From assembly GCF_024746795.1 (NCBI RefSeq), contig NZ_CP080524.1, forward strand, positions 3,760,001-3,824,000: a stretch of 64,000 nucleotides of DNA. The letters are read 5' to 3'. Source of the stretch: Mesorhizobium sp. AR10. Lineage in GTDB: Bacteria > Pseudomonadota > Alphaproteobacteria > Rhizobiales > Rhizobiaceae. Shown here in pieces: positions 1-7,388 of this stretch; positions within the stretch are counted from its first letter, which is position 1, and every line of letters begins with the position of its first letter. Both the position numbers and the translations under genes were made by a program. The notes beneath the pieces were generated by a model. The model was given only the letters and a program-made list of their open reading frames with translations. It was not told the origin of the DNA and did not search any database.

Positions 1-20
1 GGCAAAGCAATTTTCTACGA

Positions 21-50
21 CGAACGGCGTCGCCTCGGCGACGCCGTTCG
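21..50. other. Perfect 12-bp hairpin before the DUF982 gene
   Basis: Bases 21-32 are the exact reverse complement of 39-50, with a six-base CCTCGG loop. The hairpin ends where the purine-rich ribosome-binding stretch (GGGAGAG, 50-56) of the next gene begins. There is no T-run on either side, so it is not a classic terminator for the + strand. It could end a transcript from outside the window or act as a 5' leader structure. The structure is certain; the role is not. Confidence 0.6.
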
Positions 51-61
51 GGAGAGATCGA

Positions 62-358
62 ATGGACAGATTGCAATTCGAAGTGCCGGTGCGCATCGCG
101 CCCGCACCCGGCCTGCCGGTCGAGGAGATATACAGCGTCGAACAGGCGCTCGACGTTCTGCAGGGCTGGCCCACACGCCGGCAAGGCAAGGTCTACGAGG
201 CCGCGTTTAACGCCTGCTTTGGCGCTACGGTCGACGTGGTGAAGACCGAGGATGCCTGCAGGGCGTTCATGGCGTTTTGCCGGGTGAGCGGCTTGCTGGC
301 CAGGGACATGATGGTTCCCGGCAAGCGCGGCGGTGAGGCGAGGGGACTGAGGATCTAG
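62..358 (+). CDS. DUF982 domain-containing protein
   Basis: This is a 98-residue protein of the DUF982 type, a small family abundant in Rhizobiales and without known function. The sequence shows the usual layout: an N-terminal strand region with a PVRIAPAPG-like segment, a central 'ALDVLQGWP' motif around residues 29-37, then a helical half with an 'AF..FCR.SGLLA' tail around residues 71-82. The length is normal for the family. The ATG has a purine-rich GGGAGAG stretch about 6 bases upstream. No partner gene is adjacent. Function is unknown and no enzymatic motif is visible. Confidence 0.8.
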   Translation: MDRLQFEVPVRIAPAPGLPVEEIYSVEQALDVLQGWPTRRQGKVYEAAFNACFGATVDVVKTEDACRAFMAFCRVSGLLARDMMVPGKRGGEARGLRI

Positions 359-473
359 AGGCCGAAACATGGCTCGCTCGATCGCGAGCGCTTGCCTCAC
401 CTCCAAATCCGCCCACAAATCGTCTCACGGTTTTCGCCGTTAAGATTCCGTTTCCGACTTCACAGCTAGGCCA

Positions 474-770
474 GTGACTGTAGAGCAGCGTCTGATTCGT
501 TGCGTCAGTGTCATGGTTCAGAAGATGTCGTCAGCAAATGTGCGAGCCTTTCCAATAGACCGTCAGGTCGTCCTGGTTCGCGAGGTTGCTGCCAAGCTCG
601 GCAATCTGCATGGCGACACGGCCACATCCTTCTGGAAGGCGACGGCGCGCGAACTCCTCGACCGCGCGATCGGGTCCGGCAGCGATATCGCTTCGGCCAG
701 CAATGAGGTTCGCCGGTTTTTCGCGGCTGTGCAGAAAGAGATGCACATGCTGGCCGGCGACGTCGCCTAG
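474..770 (+). CDS. DUF6074-like small protein
   Basis: The reading frame gives 98 residues from a GTG at 474. ATG codons at 513 and 525 in the same frame are plausible true starts, because the pattern that resembles DUF6074 (VRAFPIDRQ..LVREVAAKL, then a helical stretch ending EVRRFFAAVQKEM) begins only after residue 22. DUF6074 proteins are short rhizobial proteins of unknown role. The gene stands alone. The antisense frames here also look open, but they lack family resemblance. Confidence 0.55.
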   Translation: MTVEQRLIRCVSVMVQKMSSANVRAFPIDRQVVLVREVAAKLGNLHGDTATSFWKATARELLDRAIGSGSDIASASNEVRRFFAAVQKEMHMLAGDVA

Positions 771-873
771 GCCGACGTCAAACCAGAAGGTTTCGCCGCG
801 ATTGTGAATCGCCCAATTGTTCCGATCTCGGCGGCGCTGTGCCAGCCCCGCCCGAATCGGCTATGCCTGCCGC

Positions 874-1545
874 ATGCAGGAGACGTCTCTCTACATCCCG
901 GTGAAGCGGTTTCTTGAGGGCCTGGAATTCACTGTCAAAGGCGAAGTCGGTGGCTGCGATGTCGTGGGGGTGCGCGACGGCGAGCCGCCGGTGCTCGTCA
1001 TCTGCGAACTGAAGCTGCAGTTCAACCTCGAACTGGTCCTGCAAGGCATCGATCGTGCCGCGGCATGCGATGAAGTCTGGCTCGCGGCGCGGATGTCGGC
1101 CCGCGGCAAGGGCCGTGAGCATGATCGCCGCTTCCGGGCGCTTTGCCGGCGGCTCGGCTTCGGGCTTCTGGCAGTTACCAGCAAGGGCGAGGTCGAACTG
1201 TTGCTCAGTCCGGCCGCCCTGCCGCCACGGCGAGACCCCAAGCGACGGTCGCGGCTGATGGACGAACACCAGCGCCGGCGCGGCGACCCTGTGGTCGGGG
1301 GCGGTTCGCGCGCGCCGATCATGACCGCTTATCGGCAGGATGCGTTGGCCTGCGCCGCCGCGATGGCGGACGGCCCGAAGCGCCCGCGCGACCTGAAGGC
1401 CATTTCCCCTCGCGCGGCCAATATCCTGCTTCACAATGTCTATGGATGGTTCGCCAGGGCCGAGCGCGGGGTCTATGCCCTTACCGAAGGTGGCCATGCA
1501 GCCTTGTTGCGCTGGCCGCAACCGGCTCACGACCAAGGAGGATGA
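874..1545 (+). CDS. DUF2161 family PD-(D/E)XK nuclease-like protein
   Basis: This 223-residue protein matches the DUF2161 group, annotated as putative phosphodiesterase/nuclease of unknown substrate. The N-terminal half has the arrangement expected of a PD-(D/E)XK fold: an acidic residue in 'GGCDVVGVRDG' near residue 28, then 'LVICELKLQ' near residues 41-49 supplying the E-x-K pair. The second half is basic and ends with a winged-helix-like segment (RAANILLHNVYGWF.R...GVYALT). I chose ATG 874 over the upstream 817 because the conserved part (MQETSLYIPVKRFLE) starts there. The gene is isolated, with no methylase or helicase beside it, so I see no restriction system. Confidence 0.75.
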   Translation: MQETSLYIPVKRFLEGLEFTVKGEVGGCDVVGVRDGEPPVLVICELKLQFNLELVLQGIDRAAACDEVWLAARMSARGKGREHDRRFRALCRRLGFGLLAVTSKGEVELLLSPAALPPRRDPKRRSRLMDEHQRRRGDPVVGGGSRAPIMTAYRQDALACAAAMADGPKRPRDLKAISPRAANILLHNVYGWFARAERGVYALTEGGHAALLRWPQPAHDQGG

Positions 1546-1570
1546 TTGACCGCCAGGCGCCTGGTCGGGG

Positions 1571-2062
1571 TCAAGGCCCGAGAAAGCCGGGCAACGCGGC
1601 GGCCTGCTTCACCCAGTTCGCCATCTGCGCCTCGTCGAGTTAGTCGCCTTCGTGGATGTCGAAGTAGCGCACGTCCTTGTGCTTGCTGGCGCCGGGCGGG
1701 ACCGGTTGCAGCGACATGCCACGGAAGAAGGTCACCTTGACGTAGCGGGTGAAGCAGTGGAACGACAGGAACCAGCCCTGGCCTTCGGTGCCGTACAACG
1801 GCGAGTTCCACTTCACTGCCTTGCGCACGTCGGGGAGGGTGCGCACGATGAGCGCGTCGAGGCGCTTGCCGACGTCCCGTTTCCACCCGGGCATCGCGGC
1901 GATGTAGGCCTGCACCGGAGCATCGCCGTCCGCCTTCGCGATTTGCGGATTGCCGCCTGAGAGGAGCTTGATCGGCTTGGCCTCACTCGCAGGCCTGGCC
2001 TTCGCGGCTGCCCTCGGCGGCGACTTGGGCTTTCCCTTGGCTTCTTCCTCGATGCGCTTCAT
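1571..2062 (-). pseudogene. DUF1801 protein interrupted by a nonsense codon
   Basis: The frame starts with ATG at 2062 and encodes a DUF1801 (YdhG/YdeI-like) protein: a basic, proline-rich leader, then 'GDAPVQAYIAAMPGWK', 'DALIVRTLPDV..AVKWNSPLYG' and 'VKVTFFRG'. It meets TAA at 1640-1642 after 'DIHEGD'. Read through that codon, the same frame continues for 22 more sensible residues (LDEAQMANWVKQAAALPGFL...) to TGA at 1571-1573. That tail fits the normal family C-terminus, so TAA probably replaced CAA. The 140-residue product may still fold, so 'pseudogene' is provisional. A second DUF1801 gene lies 6 bases upstream in the same direction. Confidence 0.75.
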
Positions 2063-2068
2063 AGCGTT

Positions 2069-2506
2069 TTACTTCTGTGCTTTGGCTCGAGCAGCCGCGG
2101 GCGCTTTCTTCTTCTTCGATTTGGCCTGATTGTGGTCAATAGCGGCACGGATGAGATTTTTCAGCGCAGGTTCATTGATCGCATCGCTCTCGAAAAGATC
2201 GATCGCTCGCCTGGTATTGCCATCGAGGCTGGAGTTGAAGAGGCCTGAGGGGTCTTCCAGGGCGGCGCCTTTGGCAAAGGTCAGCTTCACGACGGTCTTG
2301 TACGTCTCGCCGGTACAGATAATTCCGGCGTGCTCCCACACCGGAACCCCTCTCCATTTCCACTCTTCGACGACTTCGGGATCAGCTTCTTTGACCAAGG
2401 CACGGACCCGGCTGAGCATCTGGCCCCGCCAGTCACCCAGTTCCTCGATTCTCGCGTCTATCAGCTGGGAAGGAGATTTGCTTTCCTGCGACCCGCTCTT
2501 CTTCAT
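2069..2506 (-). CDS. DUF1801 domain-containing protein
   Basis: This 145-residue protein belongs to the DUF1801 (YdhG-like) family, small one-domain proteins often found beside SRPBCC/ArsR genes; the biochemical role is unknown. Visible features are 'LIDARIEELGDWRGQMLSRVRALVKEADPEVVEEWKWRG'-type helical and strand elements (residues about 15-53), a 'TYKTVVKLTFAKGA' strand pair, and a Lys/Ala-rich C-terminal tail (KSKKKKAPAAARAKAQK). It probably shares an operon with the broken DUF1801 gene downstream and with the SRPBCC/ArsR genes upstream, since all run on the minus strand with short gaps. Confidence 0.8.
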   Translation of the reverse strand: MKKSGSQESKSPSQLIDARIEELGDWRGQMLSRVRALVKEADPEVVEEWKWRGVPVWEHAGIICTGETYKTVVKLTFAKGAALEDPSGLFNSSLDGNTRRAIDLFESDAINEPALKNLIRAAIDHNQAKSKKKKAPAAARAKAQK

Positions 2507-2575
2507 GTCTGTTTCTCCTCCGAGGCTTGATTGATGGAGATCGCCGCGGCGCCGGTGCTATTGTGCTGGCAGCCT

Positions 2576-2986
2576 TCAGTCTATCCGCGCCACGACCTGC
2601 TCCAGGGCTGTAAGGAACCTCGGCCACCCGACCGTGGCGCCCCGGTAGTATGGCTGCTGATCCGGTCGGAAGCCCGTCTGTTCCATGCGCAGGTGGGTCC
2701 CCATGTGCGTAGGGGTGAGCGTCCAGGTGACCACACTCTCGAGATCCTTGGTGTCCCAGGTGTAGGATAGCGTTTTATTGGGTTCGACTGTCTGGACCTG
2801 GCAGTCGACGGCACCCCAGTCTGCGCTAAGGTTGAAACGGTGGTCCACGACTGGCCGGAAGTTGTTCTTCATGAGCCACTCCTCGATCAGGTGCGGTTGG
2901 GTCAGCGCGCGCCAGATCTTCTCCGGCGGATAAGGGATTTCCCGCTCGACAATGACGGAGCGCGTTTCGGTCGCGGTGTTGATCAT
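2576..2986 (-). CDS. SRPBCC (AHSA1-type START-like) domain protein
   Basis: The 136-residue protein has the activator-of-Hsp90-ATPase-like fold signature: 'REIPYPPEKIWRALTQPHLIEEWLM' near the N-terminus, then 'SYTWDT..LESVVTWTLTP...GTHLRMEQTGF' and a C-terminal helix (GWPRFLTALEQVVARID). Such proteins form a hydrophobic cavity; the ligand here is unknown. The ATG at 2986 overlaps the stop of the upstream ArsR gene (ATGA, 2983-2986), the usual translational coupling for ArsR-SRPBCC pairs. Because the ArsR gene is frameshifted, expression control may be altered. Confidence 0.85.
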   Translation of the reverse strand: MINTATETRSVIVEREIPYPPEKIWRALTQPHLIEEWLMKNNFRPVVDHRFNLSADWGAVDCQVQTVEPNKTLSYTWDTKDLESVVTWTLTPTHMGTHLRMEQTGFRPDQQPYYRGATVGWPRFLTALEQVVARID

Positions 2987-3307
2987 TGGTCCATTCTTTT
3001 GAGCAGATCTTCGAGGTCGTCGAACCGGCTCTGCCAGAACCCGGCCATCTGGCTTGTCCAATCGAGCAGCGGGGAAAGCGCGCCGAGTTGCGCGCTGTAA
3101 TGGGTCTGTCGTCCTTCATGGCGGTCACGCACCAGCCCGGCCTGCCGGAGAATGCCGAGATGCTTTGACACGGCCGGTTGTGAGACCCCAGACTGAGCTG
3201 TCAGGGCCCCCACGGTCTGTTCTCCCTGGCGGCACAGGCGCTCGAAGATCGCCCTCCGCGTTGGATCGGCGAGCGGTTCTGAAGAGCGTATCGTGGGCGT
3301 TCGGCAT
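2983..3307 (-). pseudogene. ArsR-family regulator with a single-base frameshift
   Basis: The natural start is ATG at 3307 (MPNAHDTLFRT). After 'FRT' the frame must shift by one base to enter the ArsR winged helix 'LADPTRRAIFERLCRQGEQTVGALTAQSGVSQPAVSKHLGILRQAGLV', which then runs to TGA at 2983. On the coding strand the junction reads AGA ACC G CTC GCC. Removing one base near 3274-3276 restores a contiguous protein of about 107 residues. The downstream frame has no good start codon of its own. It is translationally coupled to the SRPBCC gene. It may be a real mutation or a base-call error. Confidence 0.75.
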
Positions 3308-3600
3308 CCGGGATCGATAACTCTCTGGCTATTGATTGACGTATAACCACCGAGATATGTGCACGTCAAGCCGGAAGGAACTTTCACTGCCGACGCTGGC
3401 CGAGCATCCGTGGAACGAGCAGGTCGCGGTACAGTCTCGCTACAAGGGAAAGCGCGTGACTGTCACCGTCGGACAAGGACAACAATTCGACGACAGCGGC
3501 ATGTCATGGGCGAGATGATGTCTTTCGAGAAAATCGAATTTCTCGACGGAACGCAGCTCTGTCGCCGGCGGCCGGGCAGGAAGGCTGTCGTCCTACGTGA
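3308..3600. other. Divergent upstream region without a supported gene
   Basis: The stretch starts with the likely promoter region of the ArsR/SRPBCC operon (minus strand). Plus-strand frames of 60-86 codons are open here (from 3336 and 3359), but they show no recognisable domain and no good ribosome-binding site. Bases 3525-3532 and 3539-3546 form an 8-bp perfect inverted repeat around a six-base loop. I see no gene. Confidence 0.4.
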
Positions 3601-3834
3601 TTACGCGGCGCGTCGTTGAGTGAGGTGGAGACCCGAACGGGCGCGACGAGGGTCGACGGCGGTGACTATGGTGTGGTGGTGATCACAGTAGACGCGATCC
3701 GGCGAAGTTGGCCCAGCACAAAAGCGGTAACCGCCGGGTACTGACGGGTCTTCGCTCACCGGGAAGCGGCACTGATAGAGGCCTAGCTGGATGAGGGGGA
3801 CGTCTCTCGAAGTTACTCTGATATTTTCAGGCAT
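3601..3834 (-). CDS. Short GcrA C-terminal-domain-like protein
   Basis: This 77-residue protein resembles only the C-terminal part of the cell-cycle regulator GcrA. Residues about 21-56 contain 'QCRFPV.ED', 'GYRFCAGPTSP' and 'VYCDHHHTIV', matching the Cys/His-spaced C-terminal segment of GcrA that contacts sigma70 domain 2. The N-terminal GcrA helix-turn-helix is missing: only about 20 residues precede the motif. It could be a deliberate stand-alone version (short GcrA-like genes occur in rhizobia) or a decayed fragment. The ATG at 3834 has AGGAA some 10 bases upstream. The resemblance is clear; the function is inferred. Confidence 0.55.
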   Translation of the reverse strand: MPENIRVTSRDVPLIQLGLYQCRFPVSEDPSVPGGYRFCAGPTSPDRVYCDHHHTIVTAVDPRRARSGLHLTQRRAA

Positions 3835-4208
3835 GGTTTTCAGGTTCCTAGTTCAAAGCCATTGCCGGCTGACGGCCGCAGTGCGACCGCGTCAGGGCGA
3901 GCTTCTCTCGTGTTGGAGGGCTATGGATGACCATATGGTGTTGGTCGCAGCGTCAAAGAAGCCCAGGGCCCTGCTTCGGAGGCAAATAGTTTGCGACTTA
4001 AGGCCACACCTGCAGGGCGCGGATTGGCTTGTGGGCCCACCACCCGAGTTTTCAGGGGAATTAACCGATCAGCCAAAGGCGAGAGGAGCAACTGCGCAAG
4101 CGGATACATTTTGTCAGCAGACAATGAGGTCGTGTTTCAGAGCACCTCACAGAACCGTGTGCCGGTGTTATGGTGCGCCTGCATGATCAGACAGCAAGGA
4201 ATTGAGGC
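3835..4208. other. Intergenic stretch, no supported gene
   Basis: About 370 bases lie between the GcrA-like gene and the next exported protein. An open plus frame (3791-4186) and a minus frame (3921-4124) have irregular composition, many Cys/Arg residues, no family resemblance and no convincing ribosome-binding site. I see no repeat or RNA gene. Confidence 0.35.
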
Positions 4209-4565
4209 ATGCCCGGACTCACCCGCCGTACACTTCTTGCGTTCACCGCCGTTGCGTCTGTCGTTGAACCAACGTTCGCTGAAGGTGAAGGTAGCTCACG
4301 CGAATTGCAGGCGCTGATCGCAACCCACGGGACCGCCTATGACGCGCTGCATAGGGTTGTTCACCAAGCGGGCAGCAGCTGGAACGACCGCAAGATGGCG
4401 GACCGAGTTGAACAGGAAGCATTGCTGGCCATCTGCTCCTTTCCTGCGACTAGCCGAAGCGACCGCCGGATCAAGGCCGAGTACCTGTTGACTGTCGAGG
4501 CACGGGGCGAGCTCGACCTGGAAGAGCACATGCAGGCCATCTTGCACTCCATGATGCGGAGCTGA
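4209..4565 (+). CDS. Small exported protein of unknown function
   Basis: The protein has 118 residues. It begins with a typical export signal: MPGLTRRTLL followed by an alanine/valine-rich core and a probable cleavage after 'PTFA' (residue 24). The twin arginine at 6-7 could mean Tat export, but the motif is weak. The mature part is mainly helical and charged (LQALIATHGTAYDALHRVVHQAGSSWNDRKMADRVEQEALLAIC...), with no catalytic motif. It ends 28 bases before the convergent ornithine cyclodeaminase gene. I do not recognise a family. Confidence 0.55.
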   Translation: MPGLTRRTLLAFTAVASVVEPTFAEGEGSSRELQALIATHGTAYDALHRVVHQAGSSWNDRKMADRVEQEALLAICSFPATSRSDRRIKAEYLLTVEARGELDLEEHMQAILHSMMRS

Positions 4566-4593
4566 TTGGTGAGGGTTGACGCGGAAAGGCCGG

Positions 4594-5649
4594 CTAAGCC
4601 GCCGGCTGCATCGCCGCCCTCAGCAGCATGCCAAATAGATCTCGCGGCTCGTCGGGATCGGCGAGCAAGTCGAGTTCCTCGTACAGGCCGGTCGCTTGCA
4701 ACTGGTCCCTTACATATCGTAGCGCCGAAAAATCCTCGATCGCGAAGCCGACCGAATCGAACAGGGTGATCTGCTTGGCGTCTCGGCGCCCTTGTGCCTT
4801 GGCGGTGATCACCTCCCAGAGTTCGGTCACCGGATGGTTGGGATCCAGCTGCTGGATCTCGCCCTCGATGCGTGTCTGTGGCGGGAACTCGACGAAAATG
4901 TCGGAGCGCAGCAGGATGTCCTTGTGGAGTTCGGTCTTGCCGGGGCAGTCGCCGCCGACGGCGTTGATGTGGACACCGGAGCCGACCATGTTGTCGGTGA
5001 GAATTGTCGCGCACTGCTTGTCGGCGGTAACGGTCGTGATGATCCCGGCACCCTCAACCGCTTCCTGCCCGGTTTCGCAGATGGTGATGTCAAATCCCAT
5101 GCCAGCCAGGTTCTTTGCGCATTTCAGGGAGGCGGACCGGTCGATGTCGTAAAGCCTGAGCCGATCGACGCCGGTCAGCGCCTTGAAGGCGATCGCCTGG
5201 AATTCCGATTGGGCGCCATTGCCGATGATGGCCATGGTGCGCGTGCCGCTCGGCGCCAGATATTTGGCCGCGACAGCGGATGTGGCGGCGGTGCGCAGCG
5301 CGGTCAGGATGGTCATCTCCGTGAGCAGCATCGGATAGCCGCTGCCGACATCGGCGAGCACGCCGAAGGCGGTCACCGTCTGCAAACCCTGGCGCATGTT
5401 CTTCGGATGGCCGTTGACATATTTGAAGCCGTAGAGGCGCCCATCGCTGGTCGGCATCAGCTCGATGACGCCGTCGTGGCTATGCGAGGCGATGCGAGGC
5501 GTCTTGTCGAAAAGCTCCCAGCGACGGAAGTCTTCCTCGATGTAGCTGGCGAGCTCGGTCAGGAAGCGCTCGACGCCGATGGCGATCACCAGTTTCATCA
5601 TGCGGTCGACGCTGACGAAGGGGACGATGTTCAGCTTTGCCGTGGTCAT
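4594..5649 (-). CDS. ocd: Ornithine cyclodeaminase
   Basis: The enzyme converts L-ornithine to L-proline and ammonia with bound NAD, the second step after arginase in arginine breakdown. The 351-residue protein shows the mu-crystallin/OCD family pattern: 'GFKYVNGHPKN' substrate-side motif (about residue 75), 'TAATSAVAAKYLAP', and the NAD-binding 'AIIGNGAQSEFQAIA' near residues 138-152, followed by 'AVGGDCPGKTEL'. I chose ATG 5649 over the TTG at 5655 because GGGAG lies 8-9 bases upstream of the ATG. It begins 2 bases after the arginase stop, so the two genes are one operon. Confidence 0.93.
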   Translation of the reverse strand: MTTAKLNIVPFVSVDRMMKLVIAIGVERFLTELASYIEEDFRRWELFDKTPRIASHSHDGVIELMPTSDGRLYGFKYVNGHPKNMRQGLQTVTAFGVLADVGSGYPMLLTEMTILTALRTAATSAVAAKYLAPSGTRTMAIIGNGAQSEFQAIAFKALTGVDRLRLYDIDRSASLKCAKNLAGMGFDITICETGQEAVEGAGIITTVTADKQCATILTDNMVGSGVHINAVGGDCPGKTELHKDILLRSDIFVEFPPQTRIEGEIQQLDPNHPVTELWEVITAKAQGRRDAKQITLFDSVGFAIEDFSALRYVRDQLQATGLYEELDLLADPDEPRDLFGMLLRAAMQPAA

Positions 5650-5651
5650 TA

Positions 5652-6584
5652 TCAAAAGCTCCCGGAATGGCTGCGGGTGGGGCGGTCCATGATGCGGCGG
5701 CCCATCAGGCTCGCCGTCAGGTCGACCATCAGCGTCGCGGTACGGCCACGCTCGTCCAGAAAGGGATTCAACTCGACCAGGTCCAGGCTGGAGACGAGGC
5801 CGCTGTCGGACAGCATCTCCATCACCAGATGCGCCTCGCGGAACGTCGCGCCGCCCGGAACCGTGGTGCCGACCGCCGGCGCAATTGACGGGTCGAGGAA
5901 GTCGACGTCGAGACTGACATGCAGCAGCCCGTCTTCCGCCGATACGCGCGCCAGGAAGGCGCGCAGCAGCGGCGCAATGCCATGCTCGTCGATGGCGCGC
6001 ATGTCATGCACAGTCACGCCCGCCTGGTTGAGCGCGCTGCGCTCGGCCGGGTCGACACTGCGCAGGCCCATGGTGCAGATACGCGTGGGATCGACCGCTG
6101 CCGGCAGATCCGGAAAATAGCCGCTAAAACCTGGCTGGCCGCTGGCATAGGCGAGCGGAACACCGTGCAGATTGCCGCTGGCGGTGGTGTCGAGCGTGTG
6201 GAAGTCCGGATGCGCGTCGAGCCACAGCACGAACAGTGGGCGCCGGGTCTCTGTGGCGCGGCGGGCGAGGCCCGACACGGTCCCCGCCGAGATCGAATGG
6301 TCGCCGCCGAGAAAAATCGGCATGGCATCCTTGCTCGCCGCGTAGGCGGCTTCGGCAATGGCGGATGTCCAGGCCGAGACCTCAGGCAGGGCCTTCAGCG
6401 CCAGATTGCCGTGCACCACGCGCCTCGCCGGAAGTGCCTGGACGGCGCCCATATCCTCGACAGCGTGGCCAAGACCGGACAGCACCTCAACAAGTCCGGC
6501 GGTCCGCAGCGCACTCGGCCCCATTTCGCATCCCATTCTGCCAGCGCCGTCCTGCACCGGCGCCCCGACGATTTTGCAACGCAT
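5652..6584 (-). CDS. rocF: Arginase
   Basis: Arginase hydrolyses L-arginine to L-ornithine and urea using a two-manganese centre. The 310-residue protein carries all three metal-ligand motifs of the ureohydrolase family: 'GGDHSIS', 'DAHPDFHT' and 'SLDVDFLDP'. The start at 6584 (MRCKIVGAPVQ) gives the normal family length; the longer open frame upstream is an artefact. It precedes ocd with almost no gap, and a Lrp-type regulator is divergent upstream. Arginine is therefore probably degraded to proline/glutamate under Lrp control. Confidence 0.95.
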   Translation of the reverse strand: MRCKIVGAPVQDGAGRMGCEMGPSALRTAGLVEVLSGLGHAVEDMGAVQALPARRVVHGNLALKALPEVSAWTSAIAEAAYAASKDAMPIFLGGDHSISAGTVSGLARRATETRRPLFVLWLDAHPDFHTLDTTASGNLHGVPLAYASGQPGFSGYFPDLPAAVDPTRICTMGLRSVDPAERSALNQAGVTVHDMRAIDEHGIAPLLRAFLARVSAEDGLLHVSLDVDFLDPSIAPAVGTTVPGGATFREAHLVMEMLSDSGLVSSLDLVELNPFLDERGRTATLMVDLTASLMGRRIMDRPTRSHSGSF

Positions 6585-6719
6585 TGTTTTTCCCGCGGCC
6601 CAAGTTTCGAATGACCGCGAGGGGACCATGGCGAGCCGGCGATATGAACAGGCAAAATTGGCAATCCGAAAAGCATAGTTTATCGTAATGGCAGCGAAAT
6701 TGATCAAAATGGTACCCCG
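6585..6719. promoter_or_regulatory. Shared arginase / Lrp divergent control region
   Basis: The 135 bases between the arginase start (minus) and the Lrp/AsnC start (plus) must hold both promoters. An AT-rich block at about 6648-6712, unlike the GC-rich surroundings, is the likely binding site for the Lrp-type protein. I could not define an exact operator or hexamers. Confidence 0.5.
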
Positions 6720-7160
6720 ATGGATGCGTTGGACGAACGGCTCGTGACCTTGCTGCGACATGACGCTCGGCGCAGCGTGTCGGATCTCGCCGTGGATCTC
6801 GGCGTCTCGCGCGCGACGGTCAGGGCACGTATGGAGCGGTTGGAACGGTCCGGCGACATCATCGGCTACACGGTGGTGCTGCGCGCCGACGCTGTTGATC
6901 AGCGCATCCGCGGTATCATGCTCATTGAGATAGAGGGCCATGCCGCAGACCGCGTGGTCCGGGCGCTGGGCGGCTTCCCCGAAGTCTCGACCATCCATAC
7001 CACCAATGGCCGATGGGATCTGGTCGTCGAACTCGGGACCGCCTCACTGACAGATTTCGACGCTGTGCTGCGCCGCATCCGACTCATTGCCGGCATAACG
7101 GGCAGCGAAACCAGCCTTCTCTTGGCGACGCCGCGCACGACCCGAGCACGACTGGCGTAG
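6720..7160 (+). CDS. Lrp/AsnC family transcriptional regulator
   Basis: This is a 146-residue DNA-binding regulator that probably senses arginine or ornithine and controls the divergent arginase-ocd operon. The N-terminal winged helix-turn-helix is clear (LDERLVTLLRHDARRSVSDLAVDLGVSRATVRARMERLERSG, residues 4-45). It is followed by the RAM/AsnC ligand-binding domain (strands 'RGIMLIEIEG', 'VSTIHTTNGRWDLVVELG', 'ITGSETSLLL'). Length and architecture are standard. The ligand assignment is an inference from the neighbours only. Confidence 0.9.
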   Translation: MDALDERLVTLLRHDARRSVSDLAVDLGVSRATVRARMERLERSGDIIGYTVVLRADAVDQRIRGIMLIEIEGHAADRVVRALGGFPEVSTIHTTNGRWDLVVELGTASLTDFDAVLRRIRLIAGITGSETSLLLATPRTTRARLA

Positions 7161-7275
7161 CTGCTGACAAACGACGCCCTTCGCTGACCGTGGGCTGCCT
7201 ACGGCTGCCTTCACTGGGATCTGATCAAGATGCTGTTCTGCCAGCCTTGCCGAGACGGGACGGAGCCCCAGGGGA

Positions 7276-7388
7276 ATGGAGCGGCCGGCCACGCAATGGG
7301 TCAAGCCGGGGCTCGTGGCCACTGTACAGCACCTGCGCGGCGAGGACGATCTGCGCATGCCTCTCTGCAGGACTTTCGGGAAGAGTAA
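7276..7388 (+). pseudogene. Decayed C-terminus of an ATP-dependent DNA ligase
   Basis: Bases 7279-7353 read 'ERPATQWVKPGLVATVQHLRGEDDL', the typical last strand region of LigD-like ATP-dependent ligases (W-V-x-P-x-L-V-A-x-V-x-H-L-R-G-E). One base is missing near 7355. In the shifted frame it continues 'HASLQDFREE' and ends at TAA 7386-7388, exactly the usual C-terminus (LRHASLQDFREE). Only about 38 codons survive. Upstream (7161-7270) I could not extend the match. It is a relic of a longer, lost gene. Confidence 0.6.

Noticed and set aside
817..1545. DUF2161 nuclease as part of a restriction or defence system
   Set aside because: No methylase, helicase or other defence gene lies nearby; DUF2161 genes are commonly isolated.
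3336..3619. Small + strand frames upstream of the ArsR gene
   Set aside because: No family pattern, no good start signal, and they overlap the expected promoter of the opposite operon.
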